Shown one piece after another: positions 16,879 through 24,802 of a stretch of DNA of 64,000 bases (the first letter of the stretch is position 1; each line of letters opens with the position of its first letter). The notes under the pieces are model-generated. The model saw only the letters and a program-made list of their open reading frames with translations. It had not been told where the DNA came from and ran no database searches. The stretch is from Candidatus Binatia bacterium. GTDB lineage: Bacteria; Desulfobacterota; Binatia; HRBIN30. The position numbers were made by a program, and so were the translations under genes. Where the stretch lies: NCBI GenBank assembly GCA_026415395.1, contig JAOAHD010000010.1, positions 1 to 64,000 on the forward strand, in the 5' to 3' direction.

Positions 16879-18609
16879 ATGGGAAAGACGATCCTCCTCA
16901 GTGCGCTCGGCAAAGGGAATTATTCTAAGCGCGACTACGAATACCACGACCGGACATACACTACCTCCTACGCACCTGTGGCAACGGCAGCCTTGGCTTT
17001 CGAGCCAGAAGAGAGGGCCGACTTGTCCGTGCGCCTGCTCAGTACAACCGAAGCAAAGGAAAAGCACTTCGGCGGCATTCAACAGGCTTTCCGCGACTTA
17101 AACATCGAAGACGTGGAATTTCGGGAAGTTCCGGAAGGAGCTGACCTCCAGGGCACCTCAACCATCTTACGAACCCTCGTCGATGTTGTTCCACCCGATG
17201 AAACGGCGAGCGTGGCGGCGGATGTGAGCCTCGGCTTTCGCCATCTCCCTCTGCTTTATGTTGCGGCTTTGGCGTACTTGGTTGGACTCACTGGCATACG
17301 CGTCCGCGGAATTTACTACGGCGCCGCGGACCTAGTCCCGCCGCCAGAAGCCTGCCCCATTCTCGACCTGACTCGGGTTTTCGAGTTCCTCCAGTGGTAC
17401 CAGGCGCTGGCAGCACTCAGCGAGACTGGCCGGGCACAAGGGCTGGCTAAAGTTCTGCGCCATCACGTGCGCAACTTGTTCGTTTCGTCTCCCGGGACGC
17501 CGACCCCTTCCCGCACGCTATCTTCACTGCGCGACGCGGCGGAATCCTTGGCAACTCCTCTTGCCTGCGGGCTTCCGCTCGAGTCCGGCATGGCCGCGAC
17601 GAAGCTGCTGGCTCTTCTCGGTCGAGCTGCGCAGGAAGCCCCCGATGAGGGGTTGTTTGCCGGCCAGAAGTTAGCCGGAATTGTGCAAAGTTGGGCGCTC
17701 GATGCCGCTGTGGAGAACAAGCGCAACGTGGCGCTCACAGAGGGAGAATTGCGCCGGCAGTGGGCGTTTATCCGCTGGTGCTTTGAGCACAACGACTTTG
17801 CCAACTGCTTCGAGGCCTTGCGCGAGTGGGTCGTGAACCTTGTACTGTGGCGACAAGGTAGAACCGCGAATTGGCTCGACTACGACTCGCAGCGCAAGCC
17901 AGCGGAACGGCTTCTCAACGCGCTGAGCTACCGCGTCCGGAACAACTTTGGGCAGTGCACTGCGACTCAAAGGGCGTTGGCCAGCACTTGGGACAAGATT
18001 TCGGAAAAGCGCAATTTACTCGCCCATGCGGGGATGAAGGCAACGGAAGTCAAAGTGGCTCCACAGCCGGTGGCGGCTCTACTTCAGGAAGCCGAAGAGC
18101 TTCTCACGAGTGTCACCGAAATGGATGTTCGACTTGTCGGCACACGGACTGTACTCGTGGCTGCCTTGGGGCGATCGCCGGGAGCCTTGTTTACCGCGCT
18201 TCACCATGTGCGGCCACAAATGCTCATCGTGTTGACCTCTCAGGAGAGTGTCGCACGGCTGGAGGCAACCTTAGCTGCTGCAGACGCAACAACGATCGAG
18301 ACCCTACCCGTTGTTTTGGAAGATCCTTACCGCGCATTTCGCCAAGCCGAACGTGTGATCGAGCAGTGCCGCCCTTCCCTCCTTGTCGCCAGCAGGCTGG
18401 TGGTCAATCTCACCGGCGGTACGACCGCCATGCAGTACCTCGCCGAGCGGGTTGCAGACGAGGCAAAACGGCTAGGAACACCGGTGCAACGGGTTGCCGT
18501 GTTAGATGAACGGCCGCAAGCAGCGCAGCAGGCGGATCCTTTCCAACTCGGTGCCATCGAATGGATCGATGGACCTCCAGAGTCACACGGTTCCAACTCC
18601 TCGGCGTGA
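16879..18609 (+). CDS. CARF-HEPN-CARF protein (Csx1/TM1812-like RNase with a second CARF domain)
   Basis: The product is 576 residues. Residues 1-165 form a TM1812/Csx1-like CARF domain: KTILLSALGKGNY at the start and ADVSLGFRHLP at 114-124, the position of DxTHGFR in the family. Residues about 175-410 are helical and carry the HEPN RNase motif R378-N-L-L-A-H383 in EKRNLLAHAG. Residues about 418-563 form a second Rossmann/CARF unit: TVLVAALGRSPGALFTAL (424-441) and VVNLTGGTTAM (508-518), the phosphate-loop pattern of Card1/Can1-type CARF domains. It should be an RNase switched on by cyclic oligoadenylate, with two ligand sites per chain. It ends the cas operon, 5 bp from a convergent gene. 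Confidence 0.85.
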   Translation: MGKTILLSALGKGNYSKRDYEYHDRTYTTSYAPVATAALAFEPEERADLSVRLLSTTEAKEKHFGGIQQAFRDLNIEDVEFREVPEGADLQGTSTILRTLVDVVPPDETASVAADVSLGFRHLPLLYVAALAYLVGLTGIRVRGIYYGAADLVPPPEACPILDLTRVFEFLQWYQALAALSETGRAQGLAKVLRHHVRNLFVSSPGTPTPSRTLSSLRDAAESLATPLACGLPLESGMAATKLLALLGRAAQEAPDEGLFAGQKLAGIVQSWALDAAVENKRNVALTEGELRRQWAFIRWCFEHNDFANCFEALREWVVNLVLWRQGRTANWLDYDSQRKPAERLLNALSYRVRNNFGQCTATQRALASTWDKISEKRNLLAHAGMKATEVKVAPQPVAALLQEAEELLTSVTEMDVRLVGTRTVLVAALGRSPGALFTALHHVRPQMLIVLTSQESVARLEATLAAADATTIETLPVVLEDPYRAFRQAERVIEQCRPSLLVASRLVVNLTGGTTAMQYLAERVADEAKRLGTPVQRVAVLDERPQAAQQADPFQLGAIEWIDGPPESHGSNSSA

Positions 18610-18614
18610 GCGAA

Positions 18615-19904
18615 CTACCGGAACTTTTGACCCAATTGGATCGCAACTTGCCGATGGATGAAGACGCCCGTGCGCTCCGGCCAGTCAGGGCCGGAAGCCC
18701 CAAAGCCCAGGAGCACTGTCAGCGTGTTGGCCGGCGGAGGCAGTTCAGGCCAGGGAGTTTCGCCGTCGGTAAACACGACGATGTTATCGCATCTCTCTTT
18801 CACTGCAGCATCGAAGGCGACCCGCAAATCCGTGCCGCCACCTCCCCGCAAAAACTCCCCCAAGCGACGCACGTCGACACGCTGGCTCGTGTGCACGTCG
18901 GCGTCGCACGCGATGAGATGCACTTCTCTCGTGCCCAGCGAATGGAGGGAGCGGAGCACCAACGCCTGGGCTTCGTTCACGGCGATACCGAGGAGTTCAT
19001 CGGTCATGGATCCCGAGGTGTCGATGATCACCGCAGTCTTCGGTCGTGGCGCCACCCAGCCAGGCCTTAGAATGCCCGGAGCCGGCCGGCGCGATAAGCG
19101 GCGGAACGAACGCCGTGCCCGACCATGCGCAAGCTGCATCCCGTAACGGAAAAAACTGAACACGATGAGCAATGGGTCCAGCGTCGCCGGACAGAGAATT
19201 TTCGCCGCCCAGCGGCGCGCTCCCTTCGGGATCGTACCCCTGCCTCCGGAGTCAAGAATCCTACTCGCTGTAATCTTCCGTATTTGCTCGCGTTCGTGCT
19301 CGGGAAACGCGTCGATGTCGTCGCCGTCCAAAAGGTCCCGCTTCAGGGAAACGCGGAAGGGCAGTCTAACGCGCTGGGCCGAGCCGTCTTCAAAGCGGAT
19401 TCGCAGAACGTGCACGCTGTCGCGATCGGGTTCTCCGCGGAGCAGCTGCGCCAGGTACTCCTCGAGGATCAAGCCGCGCGGCAACGAGAAGAACAACGAA
19501 GGACGAATCGCTTGCCGCGGTAAATCAAAGGATTCTTCCTCAATATCATCGGCAATCTCCAAGTCGGCAGCAATATTTGCCAAGAGCAGGCTGTGTTCGT
19601 CGATCACGATGCCCCGACCGACGAGCGCCGCGACCATCCGCTCGTGGTGGCGCCGAAGTGGATGCAAAATTTCGTGGTAGAGGAGCCCCGCAAGTACAGC
19701 TTCGCTTTGCTGAAGCACGAACCGGGGAGAAAATTCCAACGCCCAATCGCGCCGTACACCGAGCGTGGCCACGCGGTCCGAAGGCACGAAGCGTAAGGCG
19801 AAGGCCGCGTGTGCATAATATGGAAGGCGACTCACGAGTAGGGCGCGCGCGTTGTGGAGCGCACGCAGCGCCGCTTGGACCGTCTTTTCGTCAGACCCCG
19901 GCAC
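18615..19904 (-). CDS. DUF2201-type zincin-like / VWA-domain protein
   Basis: The product is 429 residues from GTG 19904 behind GAGGG. The N-terminal half has a zinc-peptidase-like motif HEILH (77-81) followed by a helical region, typical of the DUF2201 N-terminal domain. The C-terminal half is a VWA fold with a MIDAS DTSGS (295-299) and a later TDGE. Such proteins pair with MoxR ATPases, which remodel or activate targets. Its start overlaps the end of the AAA gene by 14 bp, so the two are translationally coupled. It is convergent with the CRISPR operon, 5 bp away. Whether the metallopeptidase is active is unknown. Confidence 0.85.
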   Translation of the reverse strand: MPGSDEKTVQAALRALHNARALLVSRLPYYAHAAFALRFVPSDRVATLGVRRDWALEFSPRFVLQQSEAVLAGLLYHEILHPLRRHHERMVAALVGRGIVIDEHSLLLANIAADLEIADDIEEESFDLPRQAIRPSLFFSLPRGLILEEYLAQLLRGEPDRDSVHVLRIRFEDGSAQRVRLPFRVSLKRDLLDGDDIDAFPEHEREQIRKITASRILDSGGRGTIPKGARRWAAKILCPATLDPLLIVFSFFRYGMQLAHGRARRSFRRLSRRPAPGILRPGWVAPRPKTAVIIDTSGSMTDELLGIAVNEAQALVLRSLHSLGTREVHLIACDADVHTSQRVDVRRLGEFLRGGGGTDLRVAFDAAVKERCDNIVVFTDGETPWPELPPPANTLTVLLGFGASGPDWPERTGVFIHRQVAIQLGQKFR

Positions 19905-20967
19905 GTTGCGCCCTCAGCAGCGGCTCGAGATACCGGGTGCCGTATCTCGGGTAGTCCCACTCCTCTTGCCTACATTCGCATAGGGTCAGCACCGCAGGTA
20001 CGAGTACGTCGAGCGTCGAGTTTTTCGCCAGGTAATCGATCGCTTCCCAGCAGGCCAGCCACGCGCCGTAATCTTTGCGTGACGAAGCAAGCACTGCTGC
20101 ACCGAGGATGGCGGCGAACTTAAGATCGCCGCGCTTCGGAATCGGCCACTTGCGCGGAGCAGCGAGGATCTCTGCCGGGGACGGCAACTCGCGCGCGTTG
20201 CTCCACCACGAACCGTACTCGCTCGCAGCGCCTTCGCCGACCAGAGTGGCGTATGCCTCCACAATTTCATCCCGCTTCGGGTTGGAGCCCAGGCTCGCGG
20301 CGAGGCGCGACCCGTAATCCCAAGTGCGCGGCGTGGGAAAGGGGCCCGACTGCGCCACCTCATCTCTCGGAATTTGCACTAGCAAGTTCGGTCGCCACTG
20401 GCCGATGAAAGTCGCCACACGCGCCCGCTCTTCCCCCCACGCCAGTTCGTCGAGGTTGCCAATCTTTGGTGGGTTGCCCCAATACGAAGCGAACCCCTTT
20501 GCCCATTCCTCCGGCGGGACGGGAAATTCCACGTGTGCAAGACGCGACGAGGTCGGAGCCCTAAGGTATGTGCCGTTCACCGCATCCTCGGGTCGGTTGG
20601 AAGCACAGACGCGCCACACGTTCGGCGAAATTCGCCGGCCGCCTACGAGCCCGGAGTCGAGGAACCGTAGAATCCCGGCTTGGGCATCTTCGTAAAGGGT
20701 GCTCAGTTCGTCAATGAAGACGATGCCCTCTTTTAAGCTGGCCGCTTCGATAAAGTCGTTCACGGGCATCGTGCGCACGCCATCAGCCGAGGGGACGGGA
20801 ACCGCGAAATCTTCCGCCGTCCGAACCGTTGGGATGATGAGTTTGAGCCCCAGCCGCCTAGCAAAGGCCTCGATGGTGGAGGTTTTCCCGACGCCGGGTG
20901 GCCCCCACAAAATCGTCGGAATCCGCGCCGTGTAATACCGCTGCAAAATTTCATCGATTTGAGCCAT
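19891..20967 (-). CDS. MoxR-type AAA ATPase
   Basis: The product is 358 residues. Walker A is GPPGVGKT (22-29), Walker B is GIVFIDELST (81-90, Asp86-Glu87), and sensor 1 is CASNRPED (Asn124). This order and a helical C-terminus fit MoxR/RavA-type ATPases, which act as hexameric remodelling machines with a VWA partner. ATG 20967 follows GGGAGTAATTC. It is the middle gene of a three-gene operon, 24 nt after the basic protein and overlapping the VWA gene. Confidence 0.92.
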   Translation of the reverse strand: MAQIDEILQRYYTARIPTILWGPPGVGKTSTIEAFARRLGLKLIIPTVRTAEDFAVPVPSADGVRTMPVNDFIEAASLKEGIVFIDELSTLYEDAQAGILRFLDSGLVGGRRISPNVWRVCASNRPEDAVNGTYLRAPTSSRLAHVEFPVPPEEWAKGFASYWGNPPKIGNLDELAWGEERARVATFIGQWRPNLLVQIPRDEVAQSGPFPTPRTWDYGSRLAASLGSNPKRDEIVEAYATLVGEGAASEYGSWWSNARELPSPAEILAAPRKWPIPKRGDLKFAAILGAAVLASSRKDYGAWLACWEAIDYLAKNSTLDVLVPAVLTLCECRQEEWDYPRYGTRYLEPLLRAQRAGV

Positions 20968-20991
20968 GAATTACTCCCGTGTTTAATCAGC

Positions 20992-22446
20992 TCACGCCTG
21001 TGCTTCCTCAGCAGTCGCGGCGTGCAGTTCTTTCAGCGCAAACCGTTTCATGAAACGACTGTGGTTCCGGTCGCGACAGGTCTTTGCCCAGCGCACCAAA
21101 CAGGCACTGCCGACGGCCACGTCTAGAACCTTGTGCAGTTCCCGCCCACACTTGGCTATCTCCGCCGCCAATTCCTCCCAGGAGTCGAACACGCCAGTCT
21201 GCGGGTTCTGCACCCGTGGCACACGTTGACGCCCGTAGGGAACAAAGGTGAAGAATTCCCGTAGATCGATTGAACCATCGGTACGAACGCGGGCATACAC
21301 CAAAGTTCCGCGACGCAAACCGAAACCCATGTGCCACAATGCGTTTACCTTCCTGCGAAGAGGCTCTACCCGCCGCTGCAACGCTTGGTATGGGTGCGGT
21401 TGGGTATGGGAGAGGAAGAATGTAAACGTCGGACCGCCAAACACCTTCGTCCGGCGCCGGCAAATGAGCCAAAACTGCCGCCCGTCGACCCTGCGTCGTA
21501 AGCCGCGGTTCATGCGCCCGATGGACTTCCGCACAAACCGTTCGAGGAACACTGCGTGTGGTTGCACAACCAGAGCCTTGCGCGTGCTCACGCCCCGCAA
21601 GTGTGTCCTCAGCAGATTCTGAAACGGCACCCACCTTCCTCCGAGCGCTGTGCCCAGCCCGACATCGATTCCGTGCCGCAAGACCAAGAGGCAACGCAAA
21701 CGGCGTCGTGGCACCCGCAAAACCCACACGCCCTCTGCTTGTGCAAATGCGAATGCAAGTGTGCCGTCCCGGTAGCGGCGTAGAGGCAAAGCCTGCGCAC
21801 GCACAGCCAAATCAAAGATACCGAGATCCTTCAGGGTGCGGATTGTCGACGGGGAAAATGCGTAGCCAAAGAGATTCCGGCGCTTACTCGTCATCGTACG
21901 CCACAAAGTGCGCCAAGGGATCGTTAAGCCGAATTTCTGCAACAGGGTCGACCGTGGCGTTCCCCAACCGCGTCGGGACAAGCGAGCGCGCGACAAATCC
22001 GTGAGCACCGACCGCATCCACCGGCCCCGTTGGGCTAAACGCCAATAGATTTGGCTGCCCCGCCGATCCCCTGCACGGCGCAGCTCCTGGGCCACAACCC
22101 GGCTGAGCTGGTTGTCGTTCGTCCAGAGGCTATCGAGAAACACCAAGCAGTCGCACACTCCCTGCGCGGTCCGCGCAAATATTGCAAGGTCGATTTTTTT
22201 CCGTGGCTGCCGAAGCTCCGGATCGAGCACGATTCGCCCACCGACATCGACCGTTAAACGGTGGCCGCGATGGCAAACAAGTTGTCGACGGTACACGGGG
22301 ATGACCACGTGCATTCGCCTGAGCTCCTGCACCAAGGGCGCCTCTGCGTGAGCAGACTCCATGCGCGCAAAACCCCTCCCGCGGGAAACAGGCGCGGCAC
22401 GCAACGCGAGGCCGGCCTCTCGTCGAGCAACACTTAGCGATTGCAT
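20992..22446 (-). CDS. Unrecognised Arg-rich protein, third member of the MoxR/VWA operon
   Basis: The product is 484 residues from ATG 22446, which follows GAGGGCAGG. TTG 22470 or ATG 22362 (behind GGGAGGGG) are alternatives. I do not recognise the family. It is very rich in Arg, Trp and aromatic residues and strongly basic, which suggests nucleic-acid binding. Cys residues are scattered (VCHRGH, VCDCL, KTCRDRN) with no clear zinc finger. There is no signal peptide or evident membrane helix. It is the first gene of the operon, 24 nt before the ATPase, and so may be the substrate or effector handled by MoxR/VWA. Copy 3 of the 25-bp motif lies 59 nt upstream of its start. Confidence 0.7.
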   Translation of the reverse strand: MQSLSVARREAGLALRAAPVSRGRGFARMESAHAEAPLVQELRRMHVVIPVYRRQLVCHRGHRLTVDVGGRIVLDPELRQPRKKIDLAIFARTAQGVCDCLVFLDSLWTNDNQLSRVVAQELRRAGDRRGSQIYWRLAQRGRWMRSVLTDLSRARLSRRGWGTPRSTLLQKFGLTIPWRTLWRTMTSKRRNLFGYAFSPSTIRTLKDLGIFDLAVRAQALPLRRYRDGTLAFAFAQAEGVWVLRVPRRRLRCLLVLRHGIDVGLGTALGGRWVPFQNLLRTHLRGVSTRKALVVQPHAVFLERFVRKSIGRMNRGLRRRVDGRQFWLICRRRTKVFGGPTFTFFLSHTQPHPYQALQRRVEPLRRKVNALWHMGFGLRRGTLVYARVRTDGSIDLREFFTFVPYGRQRVPRVQNPQTGVFDSWEELAAEIAKCGRELHKVLDVAVGSACLVRWAKTCRDRNHSRFMKRFALKELHAATAEEAQA

Positions 22447-22504
22447 CCAACCTGCCCTCAACGAGCGCAAACCCTACACGCGGTTGGGGCCACAACTCAA
22501 GAGG

Positions 22505-22529
22505 CCAACCGGGTTTGGCAATGTTGCCA
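22505..22529 (+). promoter_or_regulatory. Copy 3 of the 25-bp CCAAC-N6-TGGCAAYGTTGCCA motif
   Basis: CCAAC at 22505-22509, six variable bases, then TGGCAATGTTGCCA (22516-22529), the same 14-mer as at 7863-7876. It lies 59 nt upstream of the leftward Arg-rich gene, where a promoter-operator would be expected. No gene covers it. This copy is the one that links the three-gene operon to the CRISPR locus. Confidence 0.6.
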
Positions 22530-22652
22530 TTCAGCAGCGCACCCAGAGGGGGCAGCAACCGGTGCTGCGCAAAATTCCTGCGATGTACAAACTCTAAGGT
22601 CGAAAGGGCTCCAAGCGTGTCACGCTGCCGGGTGAGGTTCCGCTCGAACGCG

Positions 22653-22693
22653 AAAAGTCGGAGGGGCGGGGTTTTCCCTCATCCACCCCTCCG
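22653..22693 (-). terminator. Rho-independent terminator of the 22715-24577 gene
   Basis: On the minus strand, an 8-bp stem CGGAGGGG / CCCCTCCG (22693-22686 with 22666-22659) encloses a loop that holds its own GGG-AAAA-CCC pairing. AC and then TTTT follow. It begins about 20 nt after the stop of the lipoprotein gene, so it fits as that gene's terminator. Confidence 0.65.
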
Positions 22694-22714
22694 GCGTTTG
22701 GTCGCAGGCGATCA

Positions 22715-24577
22715 TCATTGCGGTGTGGGAGATGGGGTCGGTCCTCCGCACACGACGCTCAACGTGCCAGCCAAGTCCAGCGTGAGGGCTTCGGTCAACG
22801 AAAGGTCGAGCACCGGGAATCCAAAACCCATTTTCCCTTGGCTCAGGTTTCCGGCTTCGACGTTGGCACACCCAAAGGGAGCGCCCACGACTTTCGCGAC
22901 ACAGGCTCCGGCTCCGCACCCCGTGGGCCCGTCGCGCAGGACTCTGGTCGTGTTGTCGACGTCGTAAATGACAACTTCCGTCGTGCCCGACGTGATCGAG
23001 CCACTCACCGCCAGTTCTCCAGCATCCGGGTCGCAAGGTTCAGTGGGGCTGGGACACGGATCGGTACTTCCGGCCGGCTGAATGCGCAGGCACAAGTTCT
23101 CGAACAACAACATTCCGCCCGGCGGGAACGGATCCGTGCGCGTAATCCGGACCGGACTCCGACACACTCCAGGGTGAGGGTCTCCTTCTCCTTCTCGAAT
23201 GGCGCGGCTCACTTGTCCGTCGGGCAGCGTGAATTGAGCCGAGCAATCAGGATCCTCCGGCAAGCCTCCCTCAGGGCCTGGTGGGTTGGAGGTGTTGTGG
23301 TCCTGCTCTACCAGGGTGTTGTATCCGGGCGCACCGCCGTCGCAGTCGATGAAACCCGAGCTGTCGGCAGAGAGGCGAACGCAGGCAAACCCGGCTCCCA
23401 GCGGAAGCGCAACGCGATTGAATACCGTACCCTCCCGCGGGATGGTGATTTGCCGTACGCCCTCTTCGTTCATCGGACCAAAACGCCACTCCTGCCGGCC
23501 AGCCAAATTGACGCCGAGGCCGAACGAGGCCGTTTGAATGAACACGCGCGAGGCCGCAGTACCGGGACGCACAACACAGGTACGGCTGAACTCTTCTCCA
23601 CCACCTCCCGTTGCCGTCGCCGTTGGCGTGGGAGTGGGAGTTCCGGTAGCGCCAGGGGCTGTTGGACTACCCTCACCCGGAGCGGTTGTGCCCGTCGCGG
23701 TTGGTGACGGACCGCCAGGTGTCGGTGTCCGCGTTGGCGGGCGGGTCAGTGTTACTGTCGGAGTGTGCGTACGGGTTGGCGTTTGTGTGCGCGTACCGGT
23801 TGCCGTTCGGGTTGGGGTCGAAGTGCGGGTCGGGCTGGAGGTGAACGTAAAGCGCGGGGTGCGTACCGGCGTGGGCGTTGGCGCCATGGCGGCATCGAGG
23901 AGTAACTGGAGCGTGTCGTCCGTCCCGGCAATTTGCCGGGCCTGTAAGTTCAGGTCGCCAGCGTTGCTGGCTGCTAGCGTATCGGGCAGCGAGCGGATGC
24001 GAGAAAGCATCGCACGGAGTTCGGTCACGTTCGCTGCACAAAGATCGAAGCCAGCGCTCACGCGGTCGAGCACCAGGCGGACGAGCGCCTCTGTCTGGAA
24101 GTCGATGTCTTGCTGATCGTCGGCTGCGGTCACGAAGGCGCGCGTCCATGCCGCCGATCCGGGATCCCCCACATACACCACGTAGCGACACACCGAGGCG
24201 GGATCGCGGCTGTCCGGAAGTGAGAGTCGATAGCGGCCCTCGGCATCTGTTGCCGCAGTTGCCACCGGCGCCTGAAAGGAGCCGTCGGTTCCGACAACCG
24301 CTAACGCCACGCGCACGCCCGAACCCACGGGTCTAACGTTGGCAGCAAACAATGCCTCTGCCCGACTGATCAGCGCTCGCCTCGCGCTTACCAGCCAATG
24401 TTCGGCGGAAGCTACCCGTCCTTCAGGCATGCGCACCTGCCCGCCGATTTGAACCTGCACACCTGGTGTCGCTGGCGGCGGCGGATGGCGAATGTCCAAG
24501 TTCGATTCCGTGCCACATGCGGACAACGCGAGGGCTAAGCCCACGGCTGCGATCGAAGCTCTCATCTGTGCTCTCAT
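22715..24577 (-). CDS. Secreted lipoprotein with Thr/Pro-rich linker
   Basis: The product is 620 residues from ATG 24577; ATG 24565 is also possible. The N-terminal signal peptide ends in LALSAC, with lipidated Cys21 and no basic gap after it. Residues about 40-250 are a globular domain containing a carboxypeptidase-regulatory-like stretch (TDAEGRYRLSLPDS). A linker of about 95 residues built from TPT/TRT units follows. The C-terminal region, about 265 residues, is Gly/Pro-rich with several Cys and ends in a short TPSPTPQ tail. I do not recognise a catalytic domain. It is probably a cell-surface protein. It stands alone on the minus strand with its own terminator. Confidence 0.8.
   Translation of the reverse strand: MRAQMRASIAAVGLALALSACGTESNLDIRHPPPPATPGVQVQIGGQVRMPEGRVASAEHWLVSARRALISRAEALFAANVRPVGSGVRVALAVVGTDGSFQAPVATAATDAEGRYRLSLPDSRDPASVCRYVVYVGDPGSAAWTRAFVTAADDQQDIDFQTEALVRLVLDRVSAGFDLCAANVTELRAMLSRIRSLPDTLAASNAGDLNLQARQIAGTDDTLQLLLDAAMAPTPTPVRTPRFTFTSSPTRTSTPTRTATGTRTQTPTRTHTPTVTLTRPPTRTPTPGGPSPTATGTTAPGEGSPTAPGATGTPTPTPTATATGGGGEEFSRTCVVRPGTAASRVFIQTASFGLGVNLAGRQEWRFGPMNEEGVRQITIPREGTVFNRVALPLGAGFACVRLSADSSGFIDCDGGAPGYNTLVEQDHNTSNPPGPEGGLPEDPDCSAQFTLPDGQVSRAIREGEGDPHPGVCRSPVRITRTDPFPPGGMLLFENLCLRIQPAGSTDPCPSPTEPCDPDAGELAVSGSITSGTTEVVIYDVDNTTRVLRDGPTGCGAGACVAKVVGAPFGCANVEAGNLSQGKMGFGFPVLDLSLTEALTLDLAGTLSVVCGGPTPSPTPQ
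23605..23885 (-). repeat. Degenerate tandem codon repeat encoding the Thr/Pro linker
   Basis: Within the lipoprotein gene, this stretch repeats short ACN-CCN and ACN-CGN units, seen on the plus strand as runs of GTNGGNGT. It encodes alternating Thr-Pro and Thr-Arg. Such tracts vary in length by slippage. The two flanking regions are ordinary coding sequence. Confidence 0.75.
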
Positions 24578-24802
24578 CGTCTCCCGTCCGTCACTCTGCT
24601 CAGCCGCTCCCGGTGCCGGCAACTCCCGTCCACCTCCCACCGGCGCGGCGGCTACCCGTACCATCCTGAGGGATCGCCCGTCAAATGACAACTAAAAAAT
24701 CCCGAAGCAAGCAGGGAGCCGCGCTGATCGCTCGCAAAAGGATCCGACTGCTTGCGGGTCAAGTTGACAACCTACGGGCAGCACCTTAGGGTCGGAGGGC
24801 AC

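Noticed and set aside
20445-20480. Looser match to the 25-bp motif within the MoxR gene
   Set aside because: Its spacing differs, the palindrome is missing, and it lies in coding sequence.
23538-24116. 192-residue plus-strand open frame rich in Val and Gly
   Set aside because: It is the complement of the Thr/Pro repeat; the lipoprotein frame has a signal peptide and lipobox.
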